The position numbers and the translations under genes are program-made. This document shows positions 42,779 through 56,990 of a DNA stretch of 64,000 nucleotides, in pieces. The stretch covers positions 248,001 through 312,000 of the forward strand of contig VUYT01000019.1 of the NCBI GenBank assembly GCA_008802785.1, in the 5' to 3' direction. Source of the DNA: Symmetrospora coprosmae. Taxonomy: Eukaryota > Basidiomycota > Cystobasidiomycetes > Symmetrosporaceae. The notes beneath the pieces were generated by a model that saw nothing but the letters and a program-made list of their open reading frames with translations, ran no database searches and was not told the origin of the DNA. Numbering within the stretch: position 1 is the first letter of the stretch; the number at the start of each line of letters is the position of its first letter.

Positions 42779-44415
42779 CTATACTGCGGGTGTCAAGCTA
42801 GCCCATTCCAACTCTCCGAGCTTGAGATTCGTAAAGCTAGGCAGAGTGGGCGGTATGCTGAGTCTGGCGTGCAGGAGAGGCAGGTCTGCGTCGTCTTGAT
42901 CCGCCTCCGCCTTCGTTCCCTTATGGTCGCTATCCTCATCTAGCGGAGCATCCGGTAAAGGCTTGGAGACCTTCCTCGGTGTCGGATACTCAGGCGGCAC
43001 TGCCTTCCTTGGCACACTGAACATTTCCTCGCCATACTCGCGCGGCGAGGGCGTCCGCACGGGAGTGGTAGTCACGGAAGACGTTCGCTCTGGCGGTACG
43101 AAGTGGAGCGCAGGAGGGCGTGGCTTTGCTTGCATCGACGCTAGCTGAGCCGCAAAGAGCGGCGAGCGGGACGGCCACAGCTGAGCCGATATGCTCGCGC
43201 TTGATGCGGCTGTCGGGATGGACGCGTTGAGCTGTGCCATGCCAGTAAAAACTGCTTGCGTCTGAACCTGAGCGCAAGTGTCGATTGCTTCAAGACGAGC
43301 GAGAAGAGCACGGCCGCGCTGCAAATAACTGGCAAATCAGCTACTGCCCCTGCGTATGCGTTCCGTGCGTTCACATACAATCGCCTCGGCCTCTTGCGCC
43401 AGCAGACTGGCCCGCGTGAATTCAGTCAGGCCGTTCCGCATTTCAGCCTGCCGATCTACCTCTAACTGCCGCGCGTACTGCTAGAGCGCGTCAGACACAG
43501 TGCAATTTCGTACTTGAAGCGCGGGAGGGCTCACGATGCGGAACCCCTCCCACTCGGAGGTCCAGAGTTGACGAATATCAGTCATCTTGCTATGCGCGAC
43601 GTCAAAGTCGGCCTCTGCGGGATACTTGACAAGGATCAGCATCATACAGCTTGAAAGCGAAGCGGAGCAGGATCAACTTACGCTTGACGCTCAGGCTACT
43701 TCTCGTACGCCGCAGATCAATTTCCACCTTCTCGATCTCCTCGGCACGATCCAGCTTTCTCCGCTCCTCGAGCTGAGCGAACCGCTTCTTCTCATGGCCT
43801 AGTTCAGAGCTAGAGCGAGTGAGGACCTTTTCGCCAGTTTCGAAGCGAGAGAGGACGTCGAGCAGTGCCTTTGTGCGCTGAGCAAGGCCAGATTCGTATG
43901 TCAGACCAACACAGCAAGCCTGGCAAGGTCGGAGAGGTCCCTGGCTCACCTTCTTTAGCTTTGCATCGCGGCTCTTGCTGTTTCGCTCAAGCGTGAGAAA
44001 CGGTCCATTGCGAATGAAGGTCTCGAGCGACGCGCAGTCCGTCCCTTCGTCGGCAGTCGCGCTGAGCAAGGTCTTCAGCATCTGCGTGAGCCTGGTCAAG
44101 AGGAGCCGTGCCACAGATCTCAGCAACGGCCGGCGCGCGATCAGGCGTCCCGCATGACCTGAAGTATCTCACTCACTGCGAGTCGCTGCCGCCGACGCCG
44201 GCCTGTCCAACTGCGGATCCCTTGGCAACGACCTTGCGCCCCTCCGCCGACCGCGTCTGCCATACGCCGCATCGCCGCTTGTACAGCTCCAGCAGCCAGT
44301 GCTCCTGCTCAGATGACGTCCTGAGGTATGACAGGAGGTCGGCGAGGGCTTTCGCTGCGGTGTGGTACGATGCATGGGCGTCAGGCCCCTGGGTGGCGTC
44401 CGGAGGGATAGCCAT
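42779..44415 (-). CDS. F-BAR-like coiled-coil protein
   Basis: F-BAR proteins bind and bend membranes and organise actin at the cortex. About five introns interrupt the gene. The start at 44415 gives MAIPPDATQG. The first helix is ALADLLSYLRTSSEQEHWLL, similar to the LxxRLxxxxxxEExL opening of F-BAR domains. A long coiled coil follows (KKRFAQLEERRKLDRAEEIE). The third helix, LWTSEWEGFRIQYARQLEVD, matches the W-x-E-x-x-x-F-x-x-x-E pattern typical of the family. The C-terminal third is Pro/Ser/Thr-rich with VRTPSPREYGEEMF and no SH3 domain. The assignment rests on pattern and helix layout, so other BAR types remain possible. Confidence 0.55.
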
Positions 44416-44859
44416 GGTTGAACGCGAATGGCTGACTTCTGTGTGGTAGCAGATGGAAGAAAAGAGAAGAGAGACCGACAGCAGCGCGCGCTGTCCGCAG
44501 CATCAGTGTTTGGGCGGGACCCGTTCTCAACGGCCGTCCGATCGAGGGCCTCGGCGTTAGCTGTGGCCACCGGTTTGGGAATGTCAGCATTCAAGAGGTC
44601 CGTCCAGGGACCTCGACAGCTTGACAGGCCATAGTCCAGGATGTGTTGCTCCGTTGCTCCAACAGTTCGCCTTATCGCTTGTTGACTGAACCGGCTCATT
44701 CACGGAAATGGAGGAGCGGCAGAGGCCAAGTCGCGGGGAGGGTGCAGCACGAGCGTCACGGCCAGCAGTAAAGCTAGGCAAGGTTTGATTATCCTCTGCA
44801 TCTAGGTACGCTCTACGCGCGATGACCGAAGTCTTTTGGTAACGGACACGCTTGTCGTT
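44416..44859. other. Spacer upstream of the F-BAR-like gene
   Basis: About 440 bp. It holds the promoter of the minus-strand F-BAR-like gene and the 3' end of LYS12. No gene or repeat is seen. Confidence 0.45.
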
Positions 44860-46917
<2,058 letters not shown>

Positions 46918-49489
46918 ATGGCAGACTCGCTCGACTGCACTAACGCCTTGCAGCCCTGCGCGTGCACGGCCAACCAGATCTGCGTGCAGATCGGACGTTC
47001 ATCCACAGAGTGTGCGCGCAACACCTGCGTCGACCGCGCTCAGAACGGAGGTTCAGGCGGAGGCAAGAGCAACATTGGCGCGCTCGCAGGACAGGCTGTG
47101 GGCGGCGTCATAGGAGGCATCCTCATCCTCGGCGCTCTCTACTGGTTCTGGAGGCGCAAGCGCGCAGGTGGAGGAGGAGCAGCACGGACAGGTGGAGCGT
47201 CCAACAAGGGGAGATCCGGAAACGGCTCGGCCCCGAACTCTGCCACCTCGAGGAAGTCGCCCAACCCGCTCAAAGAGTTCAAGATGGGCACAGGGGGCGG
47301 CAAGGGAGAGAAGGACGTCACTGCTTCCCCTGGACCTGGCGAGGGGGATGCGCAGCCAGTAAAGAGGCAGTCGCTCCGCTTTGACAGGAACAACAACCCC
47401 TTGTCAAACAGGAGGTCCCTCAGCAATACGCACAACGCCCTCCCGGACAACCCCTTTGGCGATCACCACGGCAGCAGCGATGGCGCATCGACGCGCAGCG
47501 GTGCCACCGATACGACCGAGACGGGCGCGGGCCTGCACGGCCAGCGGCGCGAATCGCACGCCACCATCTCTGAGTTCAGCTTCCGCTCATCCCACTCGAC
47601 CAACATTATTCCCATCGCCTACATCCCTGCCCACGCCTCGCAGAACGGAACCGTCGACCAGCAGAGACGCCACACCATGTCGGTCCGCGACAGCACCTCG
47701 ACCGCAGGCGGTATGAGGCGCTCGACCAATCCGCTCGGCGTCCGCGGCTCGCGCGCCTCTGTCCCTTTCTCCCTGCACTCGTCCACCACGACCAACGACG
47801 CCGGCCTCAGCATGGGCGATGCGACCTTCTCGGGCCTGTTTGACCGCCGCATGTCGGCTCACACGGCTGGCGGCGAGTCGGCAAATGGCAACGGCCTCGA
47901 GATCATTGCCAATGCCAACGGGCCCGCCTCGCCCTCGCTTACCACGCCCACTCTCACAAAGAACGGGCGGCCGATCCGACCGCCCCGCGCACCGGGATTG
48001 GATCTCAAGCTTCCCACGCCGGAGCTCAAGTCGCCCACCGCGCTCAGTCCGCCCATCTCTCCGGGCTATCCGTGGTCGTCATCCAAGTCTGGCAGCACGA
48101 GCCCTGGCGCACTCGCTGCAGCAGGCGGGCTGGCACCGCCTGGCTCGGCGGGCATCTCACCTCGAAGCCAGAGAGAGACGCTCATGACTGCAGACGGCGC
48201 AAATGCACGAGCTTCGGCGTACTCCACCTTCTCCCAGGCAACTGGCTCTACCGGCAGCCACATGAGCTATCTTCTCGACCCTCCTATGGTGAGTCTTGCC
48301 TGAACACGCTGTTGTTCCACAGGCTGTTTGGCTGACGAGTCCCCGCTATCACCAGATTGTCACGCCCGTGTCGGCCGGCAGAGTCGAGATACAGCAGATC
48401 CAACGCGGCGTGGCCAAGACGGTCAAGCTTGGCTCCCCAAATCCGGGCACTCTGCAAGGTTCACCCTCCGTTCCTGCCGTTCCGGCACAGTACCTGGCCA
48501 CTTCCCCCGCTCTCTCCCGCTCCAACACCCTCACTCTCCGCAGCGGGTCACCAAACTCCGACAACCCTTTCGAAGACGCCAATGCCGAGGTTCGCATCGC
48601 CATGCCCTCTGGCAACTCGCCCATCCTGCCCAACACACCCACTTTTGGCGGCAACGCCTCGCCCTTCTCGGACAGCAACCTCCCGGGCGCCAGAGGCAGC
48701 TTTGCCTCGCAGGCCTCTCACACGACGAGGAGAGACTCAGACCTGAGCATCTTTACGAGTGCCAGCGGACAGCTGGGCGCCACGACGTCCCAGCAGCAGG
48801 CCCAGGCCGACCCGCGCGCCGCCACGCCTTCAACGACGTCTGCACGCATGTCGCACTCGCACTCCGCATCCGTCTCGATCACTGCAGAGGATGAAGTGAT
48901 TCTCGAGCCACCCATGCGGCCCTTTGCCGCTTCGGGCGACTTCGCGCCCTCTGGCCCGGGCTCTGACTCGCGGCACAATTCTGCGGCGCTCTCGACGCGC
49001 TCGGGCTACGCGAGCGTGCTCGACGGCATACCGTTCAATCTCTCGCTCTCGCCTGAGGCGCGCCACTCGCAAGCCTCGTCTGCAGGCGGAAGCGGGGCCG
49101 CCGGCGGTCACGGTTCTGGCGTCTTCCTTTCGCAGCCGCACGGGCAGTTAGGCGCCGGTCAGCGCCGCACGAGCAATCTGCGCGACTCGAGTGCATCCTA
49201 TGCCTCGGGCAGCACGGCCGACGAGTTGCACAATGGCAGCGATAAGCGTGATACGTCATACTCGCTCGCCAGTGAATGGAACGGCGCTTTTGCGGGGATG
49301 CCAATCGTCATGGGCGGGCCGACGGATGCTGCCGTGCCCGAGTTGCCGGCAATGTACCGCCAGACACAAACGCAGGCTCAGATGGACGGCAGCGCCCAGC
49401 GGTCAGGAGACGATGAGAACGATCCGCGGTACAGCAGCGATAGTCTCGCCATGGCTGCTGCGGTGGCACGGCAATTTGGGACGCACTGA
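46918..49489 (+). CDS. OPY2: OPY2-like plasma-membrane anchor protein
   Basis: In yeast, Opy2 is a single-pass membrane protein that recruits Ste50 for the HOG and related MAPK pathways. Two exons join across the intron 48291-48355. The N-terminal 40 residues form the cysteine-rich Opy2 domain: CTNALQPCACTANQICVQI and CARNTCVD (eight Cys). A Gly-rich linker leads to the helix GALAGQAVGGVIGGILILGA and a stop-transfer WRRKR. The cytosolic part of about 750 residues is Ser/Thr/Pro-rich and disordered, with many SP/TP sites and repeated NPF and NPL patches (DNPFGD, DNPFED). There is no classical signal peptide, as in the family. A scaffold role in osmosensing is inferred from the domain pattern. 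Confidence 0.72.
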
Positions 49490-49639
49490 AGGGGAAACGG
49501 ACACTTGTGGACTGGCTCCCTCAACTCTGTATCTTCTAGGTGTACGACCATCATGCAGTGCTCGTCTCTGTTAGTCCGGATACCCACAATTACGAGCGCA
49601 ACCAGGCGTCTTGAAAGGTTACATCGCAGCCTTACTTCG

Positions 49640-52600
49640 CTACCCTCTCGGTGCCTTGTATGTGCCTCCTGAATCCCGCAGACCAAAGTACAAGCCCGGT
49701 GGCGCGTTCGACCGCTCGAATGGGCTCAGCCCCAGCCAGAGCTTGATCTTCTCTCCCGCTCGCTGCCTGAACTGACCGAAGCGCGCCCTCCGACCTGTCT
49801 GGTTGTGCGTGTGTCGTTCATCATAAATTTCTTCAAACATGAAGTGCGGGCGGTTGCGGATGATACTCTCATCGTGGTCTGTACCATGACCCGTGTCGTA
49901 AGAGAGCACGGTGTTGCGCCCGAACGAGTCGTCCTCGTCGAAAGGCTTGAGCTGGTCTAGTTCGTGGAAATCGACAGCGTGGCGATGGTACCCGACCTTG
50001 ACCGGAATCCCACCGCGCGTGCCCTCGAAGAGTATCTGGTCCAGGTAGAAGTAAATTCGGCTGTGCGGTGGGATGCAGCACAGTCAGCCAGGCAGGGTGG
50101 GCAGGATGGACCATGACGAGAGGAAGCAGGGGAGCTCACTTGAGAGTTCCCGGATTGAAGAAGCCTTTTTGCCCCGGTGCCGGCCAGAGCCCGCGCTCTT
50201 TCAGAAAGGCCTCCAGCTGCGTTCGTTGCATAGGACGATAGCAGATGCTGGTGCGGTAGACTGGCGAAAAGTCAACGGCGCAGGCTTCCAGCTGTGTGAT
50301 GGTGTTGTGATTGCGGCGCCAGATGTCGTCCCAAGCACAGTACCACCACTGGCAGAGCGTTTCGCGGTTGACGGCCTCCATCCTCTCCCTCAAGGACTGG
50401 AATGCGCCCGGGTGATGCTCCGCCATCTTTCGGACATGCACGTCCCGTTCCCGCGCCAGCGCCTCCTCGAGCGCTTTTGTATCTAGAGTGTCGTTGCCGT
50501 ATACATCGATGAGGAAGCTGTAGGAGAGGGCATCCAGCTTCCACGCAGCCTCTTTCGCGAAGAATTGGCGGTGGGCCGCGAGCTTCGCCTCTGTCGCCGG
50601 CAGTGCCTCGTCGAGAAGTGATTTGTTGCTCCGGAAGAGACCGGCCAGCTGAGGTGTGAGGGCAAAGTCGGGAGTGATGCCTATAGCCTCAGCGTCGAGT
50701 ACCAGGCTGATGCCATCCTGGATAGATCCGTCCGGCCGCTGGACCCGGCCATCCGCATACTCGAGGCTGACTCGGAACCCGGAGTTGTAGCTGTAGCCTC
50801 CAGCGTCAATGACAGCTACAGCGAGGGAATCGCGCCCGAGTCGAGAGGATCCACTCACTTGTATCCCCTCCAGTGGAATTGGGAGTTCCGCTCGATTTTC
50901 AGCACACCGAACGCAAACTGCGCTTGAGTCTCCACGCTCATGCTCCTGCCCAAACGCCCCATCGGCCTCTCCTCCCTTCTCGGTGCGAAGCAGCGCTTTC
51001 CTTCCAGTGCCCGCAGAGCGAGCCTCACTCTCCTGGCTGCCTTGATCTCTGTCGCAGAATTCTGCTCTACATACATGGCCAGGTCGTCGTCGTTGGTGAG
51101 AGAGACAGTCGTATTGCTGACATCGTACCGAAAGACGATAGTTGGAGGAAACGGGATGCAGGTCGCCCGTCCGAAGTAGTCCGATAGGCAGTTGCGCTCG
51201 CAGCGCGTGACGCGTGGACGCCAGTAGCAGTCCGGTCCGCTAAAGTCTTGCTGGATCACCGCTTGCATGCGACGTGTCACGCTCATGTGAGGGTGTCGAA
51301 GCCGCTCAGTCGCAAAGACGTATGGTTGGAGCCCGACTTCGCGCATGATCTGCACCGACACTGGTCAGATGTAAACGGGACCCAGGAGGCACTAGATTGC
51401 TCTCACCTTCAGATTTTCCACATGTCGCTCGCCTTGCGTTCCGCGGAAAGCCAGCAGATACGGCGGAGTATCGTCTTCGGGTGTCGTTGCTGCCGTTCCG
51501 AAGAGCAGAGGCTCTCTGTCCTTGATGCGGAAAGCGGGCTCGGCCAGGAGGAGAGTGCTGATCGTCTCCTGCTGTATCCTGCGTGCTATGTGCTTCGGCA
51601 GATCCAGATGCGGAGAGAAGATGTCCAGGCTAAAATCTAGGCGATGCTGCCATCTCTTGATGATTCGCTGCGCGAGTCCGGTCGATATGGCCGCGTAGTA
51701 CCCGTTGAAAATGTACGACACGACAGTCACAAGGACGAGGAGCCAGCCGCTGTATGCGCTCTTCCCGGGCAGCTTCAGGGCGGCCGCAAGTCCGAGAATG
51801 GCAATGACAACAAATGCCGTGCGGGAGCACCAGTCTATGGCGGAACAGGTATCAAGGAACCGCTGCGTCTTATCTCCGATCATGGTTCTCTCACCCGAAT
51901 TGTTGGCCAGCTTGTTATTAAACGGTCTCGCGTAGATCTGGAGTACCATCCAAGCAGCCATGAAGCCGAGCTGCGGGTACAGGCTGGTCTCAGCTTTGGT
52001 GCAGCGCGTTCAGCAGTCTTGTGCGCTCGCACAAGGGTTGCCTGCCGGATGACGTTGATTTTGTCCCTGCCCGTATTACGGAAGAGGCAGTTATCCTGGC
52101 CGGCAGGAGGTCAGATGTGAGCGCTAGAGGCGATGAAAACGCCGCATCATATTACCTTCGTAAGCAGCGTAATGCCGAGGACGTTGATGAGCTTTAGAGC
52201 CATATATGCGCTCTTGAATCCAGCCCACTCTCGTCGATACTCTTTCGCCGGTCAATTGGTAAGCAAGGCCCGTATGGATGGAAGTGTGAGTCCCTTGAAC
52301 TCCACGCTCACCGTTGTAGACGAAGGAGAAGGGCGACCGATCTCGTTCGAGCAGCCTATCGTACTCGGCTCGCAGGTCTGTCCGCTTCTCTCCCAGTTCT
52401 GTGTACCTATCGATCTTGGGCACTTCCATGCGCACCACTGACCACAGTCGGATCGGAAACCAGATGGTCACGATCAGGACGGTGACGATTGCGACTCCCA
52501 GGATCGGGTAAGACCAATTGAAGCCATCACGCCGCATGGTGGTAGTATAGCAAAAGTCCAGTGGGTCGCGGAATGTTTCGGACGGTCCGAGTGAATCTGG

Positions 52601-54300
52601 ACTTGGGTTGTCGGAGGTCGCATAGTATTTCTCGACTGCCCAATAGTCGCTCGTCCAGGCCAGGGCTCCAATGCTGAGCTTGGACAGCGGCAGGTAGAAC
52701 GTGGTAACCAGGAAGATGATGCAGATCCGATATGTCCGCGACTTGCGCACGCGGGTCGGCCAGCCCATCTGCCTGCGGATGTGGATCTCTTCGCTGTCCA
52801 GCCCTTCCCCCAGATCCTCCTGATGCCCGAGAGGTCCTCCCCATCCGCCAACCATCGTCTTGAACTCCCAGCAGGCGATAAGGCATAGCATCGTGAACAG
52901 CCAGAGCCAGAGGATGGCTTTGCCAAATGCCGAGACAAAGTCGAGGCCGAGGACGCTCGGGATAAAAGAGAGGATGATGGTTTTAGGACTGTGCGCTCCA
53001 TGCTCGCTGGCGAGGAGCTGTGCGCTGCTCGCTGTCTGGCCTGATGCTGGCGGGATGGCAAAGTTGACACCGGTCCCGACGAGCTGGATCAGGTCCCGAA
53101 AGACCTCAACGCGCATGAGCGAGACGGCAAACGAGGACCCCTGCGCGCCGAGCACGGCATCAATGGCCGTGCTGAGGATGCTGTTGAGTGTGACAAGCGG
53201 GGCGCGGGACGTGCGATTGTGCTTGAGATCTGTCACTGTGAGCTCCGGCGGAACAGAGTGCATGGGCGGGAAGATGAGTGCCCGCTTGCACTGCTCGACG
53301 GTAAGCTTGCTGTTGGGAGCAGCGTGGCTAGCCTTTGCCTTTGTGGCTAGGTGCTTCGGATCGCTCTCGTCCGCCTCATCTGCCACGGCAGTCCGGGCAT
53401 ACGCGCCGCGCTCGTTCTTGCGCCAGAATGCCAGCTTCTGCCAGATCGACTTGTCCCCGACAGGAGCATCTGCCAGCCACTCCTTCCAGCCCGGCAGCTC
53501 GTACGGCCCGAGGATGTCCTCAGGTCTGGAGAACTTTGCTTCAGGCAAGCTGCCGATGTACTCGTCGAGCAGGGGTAGTTGCAGCGGTTTTGCATCGTGC
53601 TTGAAGACGTTGAAAGCTGGGACGTCGGTCGTTCGCGTGCTGAGCTGGCCGGATGAGGCGGATACTGGGAGGGAAGGTCTCGTTGCTGCTGATACTGCTC
53701 GAGAGGTGGACGCAGAGGCTAGTGTCGTGGCAAAGGACGTCTTGCGGTGTTCGAGGCGGAGCTTAGTCGGCGGGTCCACGAGGGTCCGAAGAGAGCTGAG
53801 AGTCCCGGCTGAGAGGAGGTCAAATGTCGTTAACGAAGGTCAACATGGAGCTGCGTCTACAAGCTGACATATATGTTGTGGTTCTTACCGGATGAGTGAC
53901 TGACTTCCGCCAAAGTCTCACCCGCTGGAGGTGTTTCCTGCACTTCGGCAGCAGCAGGAGGGACCGTCACCTCCGGCGACGGCACGTCTGACACGCGTGC
54001 AGGATGCCTGAACCTGTCTTTGATGGCAGGAGGAGCATCCGCTGCTGTAGTCCTGGGCGGAACGGGCGCGGCTTCTCGGACGGGCCCAAGCGCCAGGCTG
54101 CGCGGAGGACCATCGTGCTGTCTGGTTTTCCGGATCACGCTGGACGACTCCGGCCCGATGTGTGAGCTGAGGAGCTTGTCATTTATGGCGCGAGCTGCGT
54201 CGCTGGTCTTGATGTTTGTAAGCGTCTTTTGCGAGGTCAATGCGGGTGCGGGTGCGCTGCGCAAGGGAGGTTGCCAGCTGGGTGGAGGGGACGCGACTGC

Positions 54301-54335
<35 letters not shown>

Positions 54336-54675
54336 GAGATGGAGACGTAAGCAGATGGCGAGCCCCATCTCGTACGCTCTCGGCCTGCTGTCGTTCAGCC
54401 GTGCCAGACGGGGCAGAGGCGACCGAAGTCACGCGTAGAGTAGGTCGGACTGGCGGCGTGCTTGCGGCGACAGGAGGTGCCGGTTCCGATGCTCGGCGGC
54501 CCTGCTGAGTCTGGCGAGAGGCTGATCGCACAGGCTGCCCTGCCACACCCGTGCTGTCCACTGGAGGCTCGAAGAGACTGCGCAGGTGATGGATGCGCGA
54601 CGAAGATGGAGCTGGAGCTCGAGGTGGCGAGGAGGGAAGCGCGACACGAGCGGACGGAGGGGAGGATGCAGGCAT
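49640..54675 (-). CDS. Large polytopic fungal membrane protein of unknown function
   Basis: Exons join in frame over 5 kb to give about 1500 residues. The start at 54675 opens a disordered Pro/Ala/Ser-rich region with a long poly-Ala run (GGC repeats near 54302-54335). After the intron near 53830-53890 comes LPLLDEYIGSLPEAKF, then an extracellular-looking part and membrane helices: AILWLWLFTMLCLIACWEF, ICIIFLVTTFYLPLSKLSIG, ILGVAIVTVLIVTIWFPIRL and FVVIAILGLAAALKL. A cytosolic motif RYTELGEKRTDLRAEYDRLL follows a helix. A cysteine cluster (GPDCYWRPRVTRCERNCLSD) lies in the C-terminal half. The final third is soluble. I know similar sequences as conserved but unnamed fungal membrane proteins. 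Transport, scramblase or sensor roles are all open. Confidence 0.75.
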
Positions 54676-55087
54676 GGGAGGAACGGAGGGGAGGAAGGAC
54701 AGCCAGCGACGGAATGTGTGACACCCTGAGATGCTGTCCGCTGAGCAGCAAAGCCCATTTTCCTGCCTGCTCGAGCGCCTCGTGTGTCCGTCTGCGACCC
54801 CTATCCGAAGCGGCACGTGAGCGTACGCCTCACTCACAACACCATCTGCCAGCCTGAATGTCACTGACTAGTATGGGACGTGAGCCACCTGTGCGTGTAG
54901 ACGTACATGTATGCGAGATGCCTTCTCCAGCTTTTGTTCGTTTAAGGAGCGCGACAACGGGCTTCCCGCTGCCCTCTATGTGGCACAGCCAAGTGCGGGC
55001 GGGATGACGGCATCGACGTCCAGGCGCATTGCGTGTGCCCCTTGCTTCTCGACCCTCTGAATACGGCAGCACGGCAGCCTTTCCACG
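54676..55087. promoter_or_regulatory. Head-to-head region of the large membrane protein and vWA genes
   Basis: About 410 bp with no supported gene. It probably holds both promoters. Confidence 0.45.
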
Positions 55088-56532
55088 ATGAAGAAGTTCA
55101 TGAGCAAGCTCGAAAGTAAGCTGGACGGCAGCAACAGTAGCAGCAGCAGCAACAACAATAGCAGCTCGCGCCCTTACCAGCCGCCCGCTGGAGCCCCGCG
55201 ACCTGCCGGACAGCAACAGCAGTACGCTGCACCGCCAGGTCCACCTCCTCAGCATCAGCAGCAGTACGGTGCACCGGCGCAGCAACAGGGCGGTGGCTAC
55301 TTGCAGCAGCAGTATGCGCCCCAGGCCTACAGTCAGCCGCCTGGTCCTCCCCCTCCCGCCATGGGAGGAGCCGTTGCACCGCCCGCTGGACGAGGTGGAG
55401 AGGATCCATTCGCCGCACTCAGGCGATACGACACTGTCTTCATTGTCGATGACTCCGAGTCAATGTGGGTATAGCTCCTGTGTTTCCTGTAATGCTGTCT
55501 TCCAGCGAGGTCTTCATGCGGGGCTGCTCGAGGAGCTACCTGGAGGCCAGGCCCTTGGCAGCGGACGGCTAGGCGACAGTGAAGGTGAAGGGCATACGGC
55601 TGATGCACTGTGACCCACTGCTCGCAGGGAGATGTTCTGGGACGAGGTCCGCGAGGCGCTCGTGAGCGTTGTCGAGACGAGCGTCAAGTACGACGAGGAC
55701 GGCATCGACGTCTACTTCTTCAACTCGCCCGTCGTCGTCAACAACGTCAGGTCGGCGCAGGATGTGCGCTCCCTCTTCCGACGAGTCGATCCGCGCCGCT
55801 CCACGCCGACGGCAAAGGCTTTGAAGCGCGTCCTCGAGCCGTACCTCGCCTCCCTCGAGCAGGCCAACAGCACAAAGGAGCGCGGACAGCCTGTCCAGAC
55901 CGTCAAGCCGCTCAATGTCGTCATCCTGACGGGTGAGGCTTAGCTACTCTCTGCGATGCCCAGACAGTCATTGCTGACTTCCCGCACGGTCGCAGACGGC
56001 GCACCGGACCGAGGCGAGGAGCCCGAGGGTGTCATTGTCGTGAGTCTCTTTCTGGCTTGCAGCGGCAGAATTGTCCCTGATCACGCATTATACAGAACGC
56101 CGGCAAGCGACTCGACACCATCCGCGCTCCGCCCTACCAGCTCGGCTTCTCCTTTGTCCAGATCGGAGCCGATGAAGAGGTGCGGCTGATTGGCTCAGGA
56201 GCCCACTCACAAGCGAACTGACGTGGCAACGTGTGCAATCCGTGCAGGCCCAGGAAGCGCTCACCTACCTGGATGACCACCTCAAGACAGAGTATGGGAT
56301 CAGAGACATGGTCGACACGACATTGTCTCCGCCAAACGTGGGCGGTCCCCTCTGTTTGCGCGAGCCTGTTTCGCTTGGCTGACGATGTTGAACATCAGGG
56401 TTCTGTTTCTTCGGAGTACTTGCTGAAGGCGCTCCTGGGTGGGTTGACCGTCTCGGGGTCAGTCTGATGCAACTCGAGCTGACTCGGTCACTTTCTTCAG
56501 GCGGCATTAACCGCAAGTTCGACAAGCAGTAA
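55088..56532 (+). CDS. von Willebrand factor A domain protein with Gln/Pro-rich N-terminus
   Basis: Seven or so exons. The first encodes MKKFMSKLESKL, then a Ser/Asn run and a long Gln/Pro/Gly/Tyr-rich low-complexity segment (YGAPAQQQGGGYLQQQYAPQ). The vWA domain begins with YDTVFIVDDSESM, where D-x-S-x-S is the metal-ion adhesion (MIDAS) motif. It continues DEVREALVSVVETSVKYDED, IDVYFFNS, RSTPTAKALKRVL, NVVILTD, LGFSFVQIGADEEAQEALTY and GIRDMVDTTL. A short last exon ends GGINRKFDKQ. Such soluble cytosolic vWA proteins with disordered N-termini are common in fungi and mostly unstudied. The final exons (from 56392) were joined by splice signals and frame. The role is unknown. Confidence 0.85.
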
Positions 56533-56990
56533 CTGGGGATAGCTTTGACGTGTAGCATTGGACTGAGACTGAGAGCAATGGAACCAGTATTCAAGCCGTC
56601 CTGCGTGTTGACCCATTTGTGCGCGCGTCTGGGGTGATGTCAACTCGCCACCCCCTAGGTTGATCGACCAGAGCTCTAGAGCGTGCCGCCTCCTCGTTCC
56701 GTCTGGGCTCGACCTCTTCCCTGCCTGGTTCCCACACTGTCAATCACACGTTGCGCTTCTTAGCACTGGACAATTGCGTCCCCTCCGTACAGTCACGCTC
56801 ATTTCAGCAGCTTCAGCGGGCCCTTCCTCCGTCAGTCAAGGCAGTGTTCACCAGCGCAACTCGACGAGCCCCGTTGGTGGCGACGACAACCCGTCCAACG
56901 GATGTGCTAGCTCAAGCAGCAGCAGCAGCAGAGGAGCTGGGTGCGCACACGTAGGGCTGTCACCGATATAGACGACACACCCACAAGAAG
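56533..56990. other. Spacer upstream of the CSC1-like gene
   Basis: About 460 bp between two plus-strand genes. A short open frame shows no domain. A CAG repeat run is at about 56917-56931. It likely holds the promoter and leader of the CSC1-like gene. Confidence 0.45.
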
